Below are positions 1 to 12,078 of a DNA stretch of 64,000 bases, one piece after another. The number at the start of each line of letters is the position of its first letter. Within the stretch, counting starts at the first letter, position 1. The stretch covers positions 868,001 through 932,000 of the forward strand of contig JAULSN010000010.1 in NCBI GenBank assembly GCA_033439765.1, given 5' to 3'. The notes below the pieces were generated by a model. The model was not told where the DNA came from. It was given only the letters and a program-made list of their open reading frames with translations, and made no database searches. The stretch comes from Lasiosphaeria ovina (lineage: Eukaryota > Ascomycota > Sordariomycetes > Sordariales > Lasiosphaeriaceae). Position numbers and translations under genes: made by a program.

Positions 1-194
1 TCCACGGTCTAGGCTTTGAGGGATGGGTCAGCCTGGAACTTTTCAACCGCCGCATGTCTGACGAGGGCCCCGAAGTCCCCGAGGAGCTCGCCAGGAGAGG
101 TGCAATCTCATGGGCCAAGCTATCAAAGGACATGAGATTCCCGCTGGCGCCCGACGTACCTGCGTCACTCCCGCGGATATCAGCATTGCTGTGA
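1..194 (+). CDS. 3' end of a sugar-phosphate isomerase/epimerase-like protein (partial)
   Basis: An open frame enters from the left edge (first full codon at 3) and ends at TGA 192-194, giving about 63 C-terminal residues. The segment GFEGWVSLELFNRR followed by a short linker and an ISWAKL helix resembles the C-terminus of the xylose-isomerase-like TIM-barrel family, which in fungi includes 3-dehydroshikimate dehydratase (quinate catabolism) and related isomerases. The start, active-site metal ligands and any introns lie outside the window, so the exact enzyme cannot be told. The next gene is more than 1.6 kb away on the opposite strand. The family call is from motif memory and the gene name is left open. 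Confidence 0.55.
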   Translation, partial: HGLGFEGWVSLELFNRRMSDEGPEVPEELARRGAISWAKLSKDMRFPLAPDVPASLPRISALL

Positions 195-1806
195 TTGCAT
201 TTCCCGCCCTCCAACTTCTCGGGCATAAATTTCAGCCCATGGCCGTACTATCACGGATATATCCGAATACGCAACGACATAGAGAGTACATTGGTTTGCT
301 GGATTTTAGACTGTACATGGTCGGTGGGGCGTTATTTCATTTTTTGGGAAGGGCTCATCATAGAAAAAATAGTTGCTCTATAGACAAAGATAATAATGTT
401 CATAATTTTTCCAACTCTCAGAGCTAGTTGTAGCTCGGTTAACTACATTTTCCTCGCCGCATACTCCATGGCTGCCGTTTATCCGTCCGCGCCCATGCCC
501 GCAGATGAGCCGGCACCAACTGTCGCTAAAACAACTGGGATGGGCCTCGCCCCTTTCGCGTGGGTGTGAAGACACGTGGACTTCGACAAAAGGAGTGTTT
601 ACGGCAAACAGAGAGTCCCAAAAAATTATACTGTTGTGCTTCAGACCAGCTAGTCCGAAGTTATTAGTTCGCCTTGGGCAGGAATGATGGCCGTCCATCG
701 AGACATCATATATGGATCTGTGGTAGATACTTCGTACCTACCTGAAAGCACCGCTCAGCATCCATATTGGAGCTAAATATTAGAAAAGAGAGTTAGCTGT
801 ATCGGGTAACCGTACCCCCCGCCTCGGCTTGATGCCGCGGGCTTGAGTAGTTTATTCCCTAATCAGACGAGGTCCGCTGTTGAAAGAATGTGAGAGACAC
901 GCGTGGTTCCTTTATAAACCCGCTCCGCAGAGCTCCATGGCCATAGGAAAAGTGACATCGACATTCTCAATATGACGACCAATTACACGCATCGTACTTC
1001 ACTTGTTTTGCGCCTCCGCTGTCTTTATCGTAGGCCGAAACCCCGCCGTCAATCTGGCGGAAATGGGGGCGCTGGGAATGGCAAGAGCAGAAGTGCTAGA
1101 CGGCAAGTAGGTGGGTGTTGCAGCTAATATCGCCATTCGTGCTTAATGAGGTAGGCAGCCTGGTGGCCACGAACGGCTACGCCAGGCCCCTGAGGATCCC
1201 GGGACGAAAAAATATGCAATGCTTGTATCGAGTCAGGACGTGAAGTGGCAGGATGAGGACGGTGTGAGCGGTATGGAGCAGTGTACGTCAACTTGATTAC
1301 ACGAGACCCAGGTTTGCAGGAACGAAACGAATTGAGTAAACCCAGGCTGGAGACATTAAGGGTTGGGCTACAATTCTCGGTCGGTATTGGCTGTGCTCAA
1401 ATCTCTACTGGAACATGATGCTCGGGTTTATCATCGCTCTTTGCGAACAGAATACTAAGTGCCGCAGGATGGGGACCCCGTGAACTCTACCTTGTAGAAA
1501 ACGACTGGACTCCAAGTGTTCCTACGAGTGGCGGGTAAGCTACAAAGGGAAGCAACCGAAAAATAAAATATTCGGATGCAAAATACATGTGGCTGGTGCG
1601 AGTCGTTGGCTAATCTTCGGCGGTATTTCTTTTCTCGCAGAAAAGACATTTAGTTTCTTATCGAAGAAAGGAGGAGCCCCAAAAAGGCTGCTAGAACTTG
1701 TTAGTTATAATGTGGGTGGCCCATGTAAGTCGAAGTCTTCGGAGATAGATATTATCGAATATCGTTGCATATCGTTGACGCAATAGGGTGGCCGTTGTCA
1801 GCAGAC
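195..1806. other. Intergenic, no gene seen
   Basis: There are short open frames on both strands but none has a recognisable domain, a plausible splice structure or a compositional signal. No tRNA-like A/B boxes were noticed. It probably contains the 3' UTR of the left-edge gene and the downstream region of JIP5. Confidence 0.5.
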
Positions 1807-3136
1807 TCAATCCAGCCCAGGAAAGGACGCCGCCTTAGGCTGGCTTCCCTTGCCTTTGCGTCGTTTCTTTTTGGATTGCTTGGTTCTTGAGGGGCGGTCG
1901 TCATCGCTGTCGCTATCATCTTTGTCGGGTTCCTCGTCGCTGTCGGCGGACCTCTTGATACCATACTCCTCGTCATCCTTACCCTCCTCATCATCACCGA
2001 AACCCGAAACGCCCGATTCACCCCAGACCTTGACCACCTTGCCACCGCCGCTTATTAGCCTGTTCTGGTAGTCGAAGGTCAGAGCCGCTACACCTTCAAC
2101 GTCATCGTGCTTCAGAACGGCTTGCACTTCCCGTCTCCTCAGGTCCACAATGCTTATGCTGCCGTCTCCGACACCAATGATGGCCTTCTTGCCCCATCCT
2201 AGCTCTTCCGGGGCAAGTACGATGGCGTCAAGGCTCTCAGCATCCCTCTTGTTCCGTCCAACGGCGACATTAACGCGCTCTTGCTGGTCATCCCATGCGC
2301 CGCGGTCCCACAGCGTCAGTACGCCGCCACCAGTGCCGACGGCAACGACTGCATTGCTTCGCATACGCTTGGGCCCGAGACCGGACGGTATTATAGTAGA
2401 GCAAAGCAGTTCGTCCTCCTGATCCTCAGAGGTGGCAATTATGCCATGCCTGAGATCGGTGACGGAAAGCGTAGTGCCGCCCGTCGAGACCCATTGCTTG
2501 GGAAAGCCAAAGGTGCTCTCGGTTGAAGGCGTAAGGGGTGTGATGCTGGACACATAGTCCACGTGTGGGAAGTTCTTGCGGACTGGCTTGGGATCCAGAT
2601 AGCCATTCTCGCGGAAGTCAAAAACGTATAGAGCGCCCGAGTCGGTACCAAGGAGCAGCGTCTGGGGGGATAAGACATGGAGAATAGCTGGGCTATCCGT
2701 AATGCTCGAGGTCGGGCTACGGGGGGGGAGGCCAATTTTGGACAGGACCAAGCCGGTCTCGGGAGAGAAGTGCTTGACGACGGAGTCAGTGCCGGCGGAG
2801 TAGAGAGCTAAGGAGTCACTGTGTTAGTTGGAGGTGCGAAAAGCTAGGGCAAATGCGCCGTGACGTCTTACCTTCTCCGTCATGGCTGTAGGCAAGATAC
2901 CGGCAGCTTCCCTTGTGCCGGCGCGTATTCCAGACGCTCTTGATCAGACCTTTCCCTCCATTGATGCTGCTATTTTCGTCGTAGTACTCGGATGTCTCGC
3001 TATCATCACTCGAGGGTAGGCGAAAGCTCTCGACACGTCCATTCGCTAAACCCACTGTCAGGAGCGGTTGCGATGGGTGCGCGACTTGAGCGAAGACGTC
3101 CGATGTTAGCGGAAGGGTGCAAAGGTTTTCCAGCAT
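1807..3136 (-). CDS. JIP5: WD-repeat ribosome biogenesis protein JIP5 (WDR55 family)
   Basis: Two exons, 3136-2872 and 2807-1807, with a 64-nt GTAAGA...TTAG intron; the join is in frame and gives 421 residues, the usual size for fungal JIP5. The N-terminal part starts [21 protein letters not shown] and continues with WD-type blades (for example [20 protein letters not shown] across the splice, and [22 protein letters not shown]). The C-terminus is an acidic stretch followed by a Lys/Arg-rich tail ([12 protein letters not shown]), as expected for a nucleolar protein. The family acts in 60S subunit assembly and rRNA processing; that role is taken from the family, not from this sequence. The acidic/basic tail also opens long false frames on the other strand. 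Confidence 0.9.
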
Positions 3137-3904
3137 CGTGGGCCAGTTATCAGTGCAGTCAGATTATTGAGGTCTTGTTTTCTATTTCATGTCGTTTTGT
3201 CGTCCAACATAGAATATAGCCCAGAAAAGAAAAAAAGAAAAAAAAGTAATCGGGTCTGGGAATAAGAATGGATTTCTTTCGCGAAGAACCTCGAGTCGCG
3301 AAAATATTTGACAGGCTTGTCTGGGGCTCAAAGGCTGGTTCCCGCCTTGGCACGCTGTTACAGGTGCTTTCAACAGTCCCCTGCCGCTGCTCCTGAGTGG
3401 GGTGCGGGCTGAGGTGGGCCTGAGTTTAGTTGGTATCCGGAACGTACCGGAGTTGTACATATATGTCCGTACTGAATATATACAATACATGTGGATACTA
3501 CGGAGTATTGTGTGTACAGTACTGTACTGTATATCCTGCGTATTAGACGAGGATATCCGTATAGGGACACGCTATGGAGTGCACCACCCAAAGCTATCGC
3601 GAATTCACGATGTGTTTCGCCGCACCGCCAACCTCTCTCCTGATCACCCCAAATTCCCTTGAGCTTTATGTATTCCGTAAACATCAATGAGCTTTATCAG
3701 GCCATAATCAATACCTAGGCACCTACGTATAAAAGCATACATATTTCCCAGCTTACTAGGCGATAGTTACATCACTCAGCACCTCCCGCATATCAACCTT
3801 TTTAATCGCTCTTGAATCTTGACAGCCCGATCTAACGAGCGACGCGTCTCAAGCTGCTGAGCGACACACGCCAGTGATAAAAAGAGGCTTTGCGGGTGGT
3901 TAAT
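3137..3904. other. Divergent intergenic region between JIP5 and the chitinase
   Basis: This is a 768-nt spacer between two divergently transcribed genes. It contains a purine-rich tract near 3228-3250, several GTACGGAGTA-like motifs (for example near 3496-3505) and a TATA-like element listed separately. No coding potential was recognised. Confidence 0.5.
3728..3735 (+). promoter_or_regulatory. Candidate TATA box for the GH18 chitinase
   Basis: TATAAAAG lies 177 nt upstream of the chitinase ATG at 3905, in a non-coding spacer, on the coding strand. The position would allow a 5' UTR of roughly 140 nt. It is a motif match only. Confidence 0.35.
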
Positions 3905-5321
3905 ATGAGATTTAGTTGGTCCCTCGCTTTGCACTGGCTATCGTTGTGCATGGCAGCAGAGATTGCCATGAGTTCTCCTCCGAGATGTATCATGTACCTC
4001 ACTGGGTAACAAGGCCCCTCTGCCAACGACCTGGTCGTGGTTCCGTAGCCAGCAATATCTCAGTCGTTAACGCGCCTTTTCGTATCTACAGACAACACCC
4101 TGTCGTACCCGCGGTTGAACAGCTCAAATATGTGACCCATGTATCGTTGGCCTTCATGCGTCCTGGCACATTTAATGACCCAGATGTGTCCGACTGGCCT
4201 CTATTCGCCACTGTCGCCGACCTCCGGCCTAAGTTTCCGGCGGGGACGAAGATCATGATTGCCATTGGCGGCTGGGGCGACGCGCTTGGGTTCTCCGTTG
4301 CTGCCACTTCGGCCGAGACCCGCAAGACGTTTGCCGACAATGTTGCCCGCATGGTCAGAGCCACCGGTGCAGATGGTTCGTCGTCGTTCCTCCCGTCTTG
4401 CGTACCGAGTGTCTAGTCTAGTCACCCAGGTCTAATACAGACGTGTATAGGAATCGACGTCGATTGGGAGTACCCAGGGTGGGTTGATCTTCCGGTTCTG
4501 TCGAGAAACCAGATGCTAATACTTAGTGCTCCCTGCCGACCAAAACATCCAGAGGCAATGGCGAGGACTACAAGCAGGTTCCAAACTATGCCAAAGCGTG
4601 GGAAATTCCTGCCTATCCTCTTCTCCTCTCGGAGCTACGTGCCTCTCTGGGGCCCGACAAGACCATCTCTGCCGCAGTTCCCGGGCTCGAGCGCGATATG
4701 CTGGCTTTTACAAGCCTTACAGTGCCGCACATCATGCGCCACCTCGATTTCCTAAACGTCATGACATACGATCTCATGAACCGCCGCGATACTATGACCA
4801 AGCATCATACGGGCATTCAGCTAAGTCTAGAGGCAGTTGATGCCTATATTGCGGCTGGTGCGGATCCCGGGAAGCTCAACCTCGGTTTTGCTTTCTACAC
4901 CAAGTACTTCCAGACAGAGCATGAGGCCTGTGCTAGCACCGCCTCGCCTGTCGGCTGCCCTACGCTTCTTCTGGAAGACCCAGAGACAGGAGCAGATCTT
5001 GGTCGCGGCGGCGGTTTCTCCTGGCATGATTCTGTCCCAGAAAACGTCGCCCAGTCATTTACCAGGGCGCTTGGCGAAGGCACCTATGACGACCAGCAAG
5101 GGGGTTACTACTACTGGGACGAGGCAGAGAATCTATGGTGGTCATTTGACACGCCAGATGCCATCAAGCGTAAGTTTCCGCTTGTCTTGGAGAAGAGGGG
5201 GCTTGGTGGTGTCTTTGCCTGGGGCTTGGGTGAAGACGCGCCTCTTTTTGAGCATCTGGCAGCCTTGAACGAGGGTCTTGCCGAACACTTGAGACCCAGA
5301 GTCGCGAAGGAGGAGTTATAG
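3905..5321 (+). CDS. Secreted GH18 chitinase (fungal class V type)
   Basis: Four exons: 3905-4005, 4092-4375, 4451-4478 and 4553-5321, joined at GT-AG introns of 86, 75 and 74 nt, give 393 residues. The N-terminus (MRFSWSLALHWLSLCMAAEIA) looks like a signal peptide. The core begins YLTGQHPVVP and contains LKYVTHVSLAFM and KIMIAIGGWG (the SxGG-type strand). The catalytic motif DxxDxDxE reads DGIDVDWE at residues 128-135 and is assembled only when the 28-nt third exon is included, which strongly supports the model. Glu135 is the expected proton donor. LDFLNVMTYDL and GGVFAWGLGEDAP are the later barrel strands. The family hydrolyses beta-1,4-GlcNAc linkages in chitin; the enzyme probably acts outside the cell or in the wall. 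No carbohydrate-binding module or GPI signal is seen. Confidence 0.9.
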
Positions 5322-6371
5322 GCTGGATGGTTGCCACGGGTATCGAGAACGGAAGCGGCTGAGCAGGAATTTGGAAAGCAACCACTGCGGCGGTGTGCTG
5401 GATTATGGAGTGGGTAGGTAAGGTGGCTTAATGTTGGAAAGCCATGAGTAACACGTTAGACCGAGCACACCCTTGGTTGGAATACTAGTTGGTAGGTGTA
5501 GGCGTGGTACGACTGTCGAGGAATCATAACCATATACGGTTTCGAGTCAATGCTACCTGCCTACCTGCCTCTCTGCCAACCCGCCTAGTTGACAGCCTAG
5601 ACGAGAAGTATATGTAATTTCCAGATCGACGGCAAACTATATCGTCTCCTCCTATTCCCTATTTTAGACTGGAGAGCCAATAAACCTCCGCCTAGGCCGC
5701 TCGACCAACAATGCTACTTATACTACTCGTAAATCCCGGTATGATGTCGTTCACCCTAGTGAGACTAACTGGAAGTGCTCGACGGCAACTGCAATTGAGA
5801 TCCCTCAGAATCAAAGCTGTCCTGCCCAACAACGATAGACCAAACTGGGTGAGCCCAGACCAATTTCAAATCCCGCACGCTCTTATCCCGGCCACAGGTA
5901 AATACATGTTGTAATTATGAACTGGGTGGCCAAGGTAGGTGGGCTCAAGGGCCTTCAGGCTCAATGCCTTGATGCGAAGCCATTGCTCCTCGAGCCACTC
6001 CCGTTGCTCGAGCTTACATGACATAGAAGTATAGATTGCATCTCCAGAGCGGAGAGCTAGTGATTGGCGGCTGATTTCGGTTCGTTGGATTCTCTGCCGC
6101 CTCTCTCGCCGAGCTGGGTTGGCCAGCCTCCCAAGAGCAATGTAACGGTGGCGGCGGCTATCCCGCATCCTCCAGCGGCGCTAGTGGCCTCTTGTGTAAC
6201 TGCCATGTGGTAGTATATGCTCACTGGCTCGACGTATCCAGTCAATATGCCGACCACCCTAGGAGTATTAAGCCTGGGGGGGGGGCATTGCCTACACGGT
6301 TCCCGCTTTTATTGAGAATGTTCTTGTCTGTCGAAGCCCCCCCTCGGCGGAGATACTCTTGAACATCGACA
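5322..6371. other. Intergenic, no gene supported
   Basis: A 100-residue open frame exists on the minus strand (5866-6168), but I could not link it to a family or a splice model. A G-run near 6280-6286 and CCTACCTGCC-type motifs near 5548-5590 are present. Confidence 0.45.
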
Positions 6372-8972
6372 ATGGCTCGTTTTTGTGGTGTCTGTATGGG
6401 CGGAATTTCGCTGCCCCTGATGTTGGTGGTTGCTCCAGTTACCGTCTTGTCCCTCGGTCTAGTGCCACGCCACGCAACCATTGTCGACCGCCAAACCGTC
6501 GGGTCAAACTACACATTTGTCATTGCTGGGGGTGGTATCGCTGGTCTCACCATTGCGGACCGACTTACAGAGGACCCAAGTGGTAGGTAACTGATAACCT
6601 CGCCCTGTGTTTTGACCGCAGTCGAGTTGTTTTGGGCATGGTCATTGATTCCACAATGGGGCCTGGCTAATATCTAGCACAGTCAGTTCCCTCGTTCTCG
6701 AGGCCGGCCCATTTGACAAGGGCGAGGACGGCATTCTAATACCAGGTGCTTATGCTCCATATCTCTACTTCTGGCCGAACCTGGTCACTGTACCACAGGC
6801 GGGACTTAACAATAGATCCATCGGTACCGTGTGCGCGAAGGTCGTTGGCGGCGGAAGCGCCATCAACGCCATGGTGTTTCTCAGGTGAGCTGAGAGACCA
6901 ATACCATACCTATATTTATCACCAGTGGGTGTGATATGGCAGTTCAGTGCTGACGACGGGCTAATTACCTACCTACCCTGACCGCAGGGGCGACGAAGGA
7001 GACTACGACGCATGGAGCTCACTTGGTAACCCCGGGTGGCGCTGGAAAGGTCTCCTTCCGTTCTTTCTCAAGGTAGGTACAGTACGCGGCTGTCAAAATA
7101 GGTACTCAGGCAGCCGGGGCCAATGTCTTGCCTGACCAGCACTGACTGACCAATTCGGACAGAGCGAAAACTTCACTCGCCCAGATCTGACTTTTGCAAG
7201 AGCTGGCAACATCTCATGGGATGACTCGTTTCGTGGAAATTCGGGACTGGTGCAAAACTCGTATCCAAACTACTTCTTCCCATGCAGCGGTAAGTATCAG
7301 GCCAAATTCCGTCTGTGGCGTCGGTTCGAGTTCGGGTTCGAGTTCGAGTTCCCCGGAAAGAAGTACACCTTAGGTAGACCACGATCGAAAGCTGACTTGC
7401 GATGGAGCGAATTGGTGGAATGCTGCCAAGTCAATAAGTCTCGAGCCCGTCAAGGACCCAAGCTCGGGAGACAAGCAGGGTATGTAGAGCAGATTGTCGC
7501 CCAAATACCGTCCATCCCTACGCGCGATGACTGCAGTCAGTCTGATGGCTAGGTATGCGACAGGAATCTTCTGGATCCCCACTGTACTCAATGCCACGAC
7601 CATGACCAGGAGTTATGCCAGACGAAACCACGACGACAGGGTCATAGCCTCACGCCCAAACTACCACGTACTAGCATCCAACGCCGTGACCAAGGTCCTC
7701 TTCCGTGGCAAACAGGCCGTTGGCGTCAACTATGTACCGTCTGGCGGCGGGAGTTCTTCGACTGTGTACGCGTCCAACGAGGTCATCCTTGCAGCGGGTT
7801 GCCTCCACACGCCACAGCTCCTCCAGCTTTCAGGCATCGGGCCCCCAAAACTGCTTCGAAAGTTCGGTATATCCATCGTCGTCGACCTTCCCAGCGCTGG
7901 GAAGAATCTTCAGGACCAGCCCACGCTGACGGTGCCTTACACCTGTGAGTTAATCTAATGCCGGCTGCCAATGAGACGGATGGCTGGCCATTGTTTCCTC
8001 TCGCAGCTAACCCGGCATCGGTCGGCGCGAACCTCGAGCCCAACTCCGGGACCCTGCTCAGCAATGCCACGTATAACGCCGAGCAGCGGGCACTCTATGA
8101 CTCGGCCGGAAAGGGGCCACATACCATAGTGAGCACGCTCAGCACAAACATTGGAAGTCTCTCGTTGCGCGGCGCCACAGCAGCATACAAGCAGATCGTG
8201 GCCCAGGCCCGCGCGCGGACTCCGGCCGACTCGCTCCCGGCCGACGTCGAACCGACCATACTCGAGGGGTACAAAGCACAGCGCAGCCTCATACTCCAGC
8301 AGTTCGAAAACTCTACAGTCGGAGTGGGAGCTATCCACTGGGGCACCGCCGATTCGGCTGTTATATACCACGAAAAGCCGCTAAGCCGCGGCTCAGTCGC
8401 TATCAACTCAACGGACCCTCTTGTAGACCCGCTGATCTACTACATGACAGTAACAGACCCCATCGACCTCCAGGTGTACACGGCGCTGTTCCGCAAGCAC
8501 CGCCAGATATTTTCGGCGCCTGCGATGCGCGCGCTGGACCCCGTCGAGGCCAGTCCCTTTGGGGCCCAGCTGGTGACAGAGGACGAGATCGCTGGTGTGA
8601 TGCGCGACCAGATCAACCCGTCCAACGCGCACCAGTGCTGTACTGCCGCCATGATGCCCAGGGAGCTGGGTGGTGTCGCCTCGAGCGAGCAGAAGGTGTA
8701 TGGCGTCGCATGGCTCCGAGTTGCTGATATAAGCTTCTGGCCTATGCAGATTGCAGCGGCCCCGACAGCGACCATGTATGCCTCAGCAGAGAAGGTGGGT
8801 GTTCCTCCAAAGCCCTTGGGATTTTTTCCCGACCTTTTCCTCTTAGTTACGGGAACGCAGCCCAGGTCTCTCTGGCTACGAACACCCTGCCGTACAATGA
8901 CTGACTGCGGGGCTGCTATAGCCTGCCGATGCCATTAAGGAGTACCACCTAGCGGAATATCAGAAGCTGTAG
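6372..8972 (+). CDS. Secreted GMC oxidoreductase with an altered active site
   Basis: Eight exons: 6372-6582, 6683-6884, 6988-7072, 7163-7289, 7408-7479, 7564-7944, 8007-8794 and 8922-8972. All phases close and give 638 residues, normal for the glucose-methanol-choline family. A hydrophobic N-terminus suggests secretion. The FAD-binding fold shows YTFVIAGGGIAGLTIADRL and LVLEAG; the GMC signature appears as VVGGGSAINAMVFLRG and later as AAGCLHTPQLLQLSGIGP. The C-terminal half has SNAHQCCTAAMMPRELGGV (first catalytic His at about residue 568). At the second catalytic position, where relatives have His or Asn before ATMYA...AEK, this protein reads AAAPTATMYASAEK, placing Ala at about residue 611. 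The substrate cannot be told. The family oxidises alcohols or sugars, but the missing residue makes activity uncertain. Intron 4 contains a (TTCGAG)-like repeat. Confidence 0.88.
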
Positions 8973-9606
8973 AAGAGACAGAGGCAACTGTTAGCATGTT
9001 AATGGACCTGTCTTACTTTCGGGGTTGCCAAGATTCAGCTCTGGTCTGGGAAAGGAGACCCTAAACCTACAGTGGAAGGCACTCCCCTAAAATTGATGTG
9101 GTATCTATCTATCATACCAAGACCGACCGCAGGTAGAATTCAGTGGCCTTGCTAGCTCCGGGTGGGCGTTGAGGTGATTGGAAAGAACACCATACTGACA
9201 ATGTATTTTTCACCATGGCCGTGTAGAGAGATAAGTATAAAACCAGTCCACTGGCTACTATCTGACGTGGCCCGATGCTGTTAGTCGTCAGGCCGTCTCC
9301 TGGCAATCTCTGGCCCGATCAAGCATGCATGTACAGTTTTACTGCCTCCCTCCACCACCCTCCCTCCCTCCCCTCAAAAAAAAAGTCGCGCAAAACAAAG
9401 CTGCTATTAGGACAATCTCTGCCCCGATCTTCTTGATTTCCGGCGCGAATAAACAGGCTAGACGCAGGCCCACATAGCATGGAAATGCCTGCCCTAAACC
9501 TTGAGGCCGTGCCAAAAGCCGAAGAAGTTCAGCGTAGCAAATTATAGGTAGCTGGATATGTACAGTAGGCCATAGCGGGGGATAAAGGTACTTCTATGCG
9601 AGCTGT
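8973..9606. other. Intergenic between converging genes
   Basis: This is the spacer between the 3' ends of the GMC gene and the sulfurtransferase gene. It holds a CT-rich tract followed by an A-run (about 9344-9383). No coding or RNA gene signal was recognised. Confidence 0.5.
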
Positions 9607-10719
9607 TCACTCCTCTTCTCTGATGAGAGACTCGGAGGGAGCTACCCTCTGCGCCCATTCACTGTGTGTTGTTAGTAAATAAGACATCGATCAAGACTTG
9701 ACAGAGGAGACTCACGTCCAGCTCCCGTCATACACCTTCCTACTCTCTGGTGAGCCGTACTGAGCTTCGCTCAACGCGGTCTCGAGCACGCAAGCTGTGA
9801 CCCCAGTCCCGCAGCTGGCAATGATGGGCTTGGCTGGATCAACACCACTCTTGGCGAACAAACCTCTCAACTTTTCCGTAGGTAGGAACGCTTTCGTCTC
9901 CGGGTCCAGCACGGAGTCAAAGGGGATGTTGATGGATCCAGGAATGTGGCCCGATGACAAGCCAGGCCTCGGCTCAGGAGCTTTGCCAGTCCACCTCCCA
10001 TGTGATCTGGCATCCAGGATCTGAACACCCTCCGCACCTTCTTTTTTGTAATCCAGGGCAACCTCACGCACCTCCTCGTAGCTTGCCACCTTGGCATCAT
10101 CCATCTCGGGAATCGGATACGGTCCGCACTCAACCGTCCAGACATTGCCAGACTCGGTTGGTAGACCCTGATCGACCCATAGCCTAAAGTTGTTGAGGAT
10201 ATGCACACTGGGGTGGCCGAAGACCTTCAAAGTCCAACCTACACGAGGTGCGCTAAATATGCCCAGCTCACGGCTGTCGTAGACCACCACTGTATCTTCG
10301 CGGCGAATACCCAGCTCGCTCATGGCCTCAGCAAAGTGCTTGGGGCTCGGTAGCATGTGTGGATAGGGGCTGCGCTTGTCGATAACCTTGTCTAGATCGA
10401 AGAATCGTGCCTTGGGGATACGCTTCTCCCGGAAAACCTGGAGACCGGTACGTCCTTCTGGGTCGTTTGGAAGAAACCAAGAGGCGCAGAGCGGAATCAC
10501 CCGCGGTTCTGGCGATATGGGTGAGGGTGGGCTCTTCTTCAGAGCTTCTAAGAGTTCTTTCGGGGTCACAAGGTAGTTGGAAAACGATCGGCGCGGCGCC
10601 GCAGCGGCGACCGCAGGACTAGGGGATTGGAAGTAGCCAAAGAAGCTACGACAGACTGGCCGCGTGCTGTGTTGTTGTAGTGACACCCGTAACGGGCGCA
10701 CAACAGTAAGCAAGGCCAT
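9607..10719 (-). CDS. TUM1: Mitochondrial thiosulfate/3-mercaptopyruvate sulfurtransferase (two rhodanese domains)
   Basis: Two exons, 10719-9716 and 9661-9607, with a 54-nt intron, give 352 residues. The splice adds the final residues TEWAQRVAPSESLIREEE after YDGSW, the normal end of the second rhodanese domain. Residues 1-50 are rich in Arg and Ser and lack acidic residues, fitting a mitochondrial targeting peptide. The first, non-catalytic rhodanese domain spans about 50-190 (VIPLCASWFLPNDP, IPKARFFDLDKV, TVVVYDSRELGIFSAPRVGWT). The second spans about 210-345 (VQILDARSHGRWTG, SGHIPGSINIPF). The active-site loop reads CGTGVTAC, with the first Cys as the persulfide-forming residue. Homologues transfer sulfur from 3-mercaptopyruvate or thiosulfate and supply sulfur for tRNA thiolation; that is family knowledge. 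It converges on the GMC gene. Confidence 0.9.
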
Positions 10720-11584
10720 GATAGAGACGTCAATTGATGTGCCAGCTATTCTTGAGCTCGCTTCCAGGAGGCCAGGAGGGAGACTTTGGATGTTGAACTA
10801 GGTGACTTGGGGGGGGGGTCGATGATGGCGTCTAGGACTCGCGTCTTTTTCATCAGCCCAAGAGCCTCAAAATCCCCCTCTCCTGGGATTCCCGGCCCAG
10901 GTATACGTGGGAATGAGTGGGGGGCTAGAATAGTAACAACCTGAGGGACAATAAGAATGCCCTAATCGTTCAGGAGCAAAGTTGCGAACCGTTGGATGCG
11001 GGGTTTTGAAGGTTGGATTGATCCTATTAAGAGGGCTGGCCGTGAAATCAGGTTGAATGGGGAGGGGGGTGGCGGGAGCTGTCAGAGATGGGAAGCATTC
11101 CCAATTAGAGCCTGGACCAAGGAATGCTTGGATGTATCTGTATTGTCAGTATGTATTGTATATTACAATACAAAGGTATTCGTACCTACCATCCGTACCT
11201 TACCTTAGTGGGCACAAAGTGTTATAAACCCCACCCAGTGGTACGAGCTCCTTGTCCGGTACGAAGTACATACAGTACTATTTAGTTCCTTTATTGGCAC
11301 TAAGGTTACCTGCTACCTTACCAAGGTTTCCCAGTCTAGATCTCGAACTGCCATCACCTCAGCCACCGAACATCAAGGTCTATATTACTCCATTCATAGC
11401 TGTCTCGTGTGACAACCATAGAAATGGCTACAGTGCTGATTGTGCAACTAGTATACGTTCCCCAAGGTTCACACCATACACTGAAGATTGCTCAACCGAA
11501 GACTGAACGGATTTGGTGAACGGCTTCTGCTGAATTCGCCGCGAGACAGCAAGTAACATCAACTCTCCCGTACCTGTATTCACC
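10720..11584. other. Intergenic region between TUM1 and APC11
   Basis: An 865-nt spacer between divergent genes, with a G-run (10811-10818) and TACCTTACC/GTACGGTA-like motifs near 11185-11330. No coding signal was recognised. Confidence 0.5.
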
Positions 11585-12078
11585 ATGAAGGTCAATATTA
11601 AGAACTGGAACGCTGTCGCAACCTGGCGATGGGACATTCCCGAGGACGATGTTTGCGGTATCTGCCAAGTGCACTTCGACGGAACATGCCCAGCGTGCAA
11701 ATATCCCGGCGATGACTGCAGTCTTCGTACGTATTGGTCGGACAGCATCTGACGGGGTAAAGCAAATTGCTGATGCACGCGCAGTGTCGGGCAAGTGTGG
11801 GCACAACTTCCACATGGTCTGTATTGTTCGACCGCCTGTTCTCTCTCTGGCGTCGAGCTGATTCCAATACAAACTTCTAGCACTGCATCCTCGAGTGGAT
11901 AAAGCAAGATTCGGCAAAGGGCCAGTGCCCGATGTGTCGGCAGAGTGAGTCTCGTTGTATCCTTGTGGGCCCAAAGCTCAACTACTAACGGCGTGCAGAG
12001 TTTGAATGGAGCGAACAGCCAAACGAGCCGTCGATTGACCATACTCAAGGGTCGGCCGAGACTCAGGTTGCGGATTAG
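11585..12078 (+). CDS. APC11: Anaphase-promoting complex RING-H2 subunit APC11
   Basis: Four small exons, 11585-11726, 11785-11816, 11881-11944 and 11999-12078, with introns of 58, 64 and 54 nt, give 105 residues; no single open frame covers the gene. The product starts MKVNIKNWNAVATWRWD and contains the APC11-specific RING-H2 pattern: CGIC, CPACKYPGDDC, CGHNFHMHCILEWIK and CPMCRQKFEW. All Cys and His zinc ligands are present. The last intron contains an ACTACTAACG branch-point-like element. APC11 is the catalytic RING subunit of the APC/C ubiquitin ligase, which recruits the E2 and drives the metaphase-anaphase transition. The exon structure was chosen because each junction restores an APC11 motif. 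Confidence 0.93.

Noticed and set aside
1850..2071. Ser/Leu-rich plus-strand frame
   Set aside because: Antisense of the acidic and Lys-rich tail of JIP5.
5866..6168. 100-codon minus-strand frame
   Set aside because: Could not be tied to any family; left as intergenic.
7325..7356. TTCGAG repeats resembling tRNA B-box sequences
   Set aside because: They lie inside GMC intron 4 as a simple repeat, with no A box or cloverleaf.
3905..8972. Secondary-metabolite cluster from the chitinase and GMC genes
   Set aside because: No synthase, transporter or regulator nearby; the neighbours are housekeeping genes.
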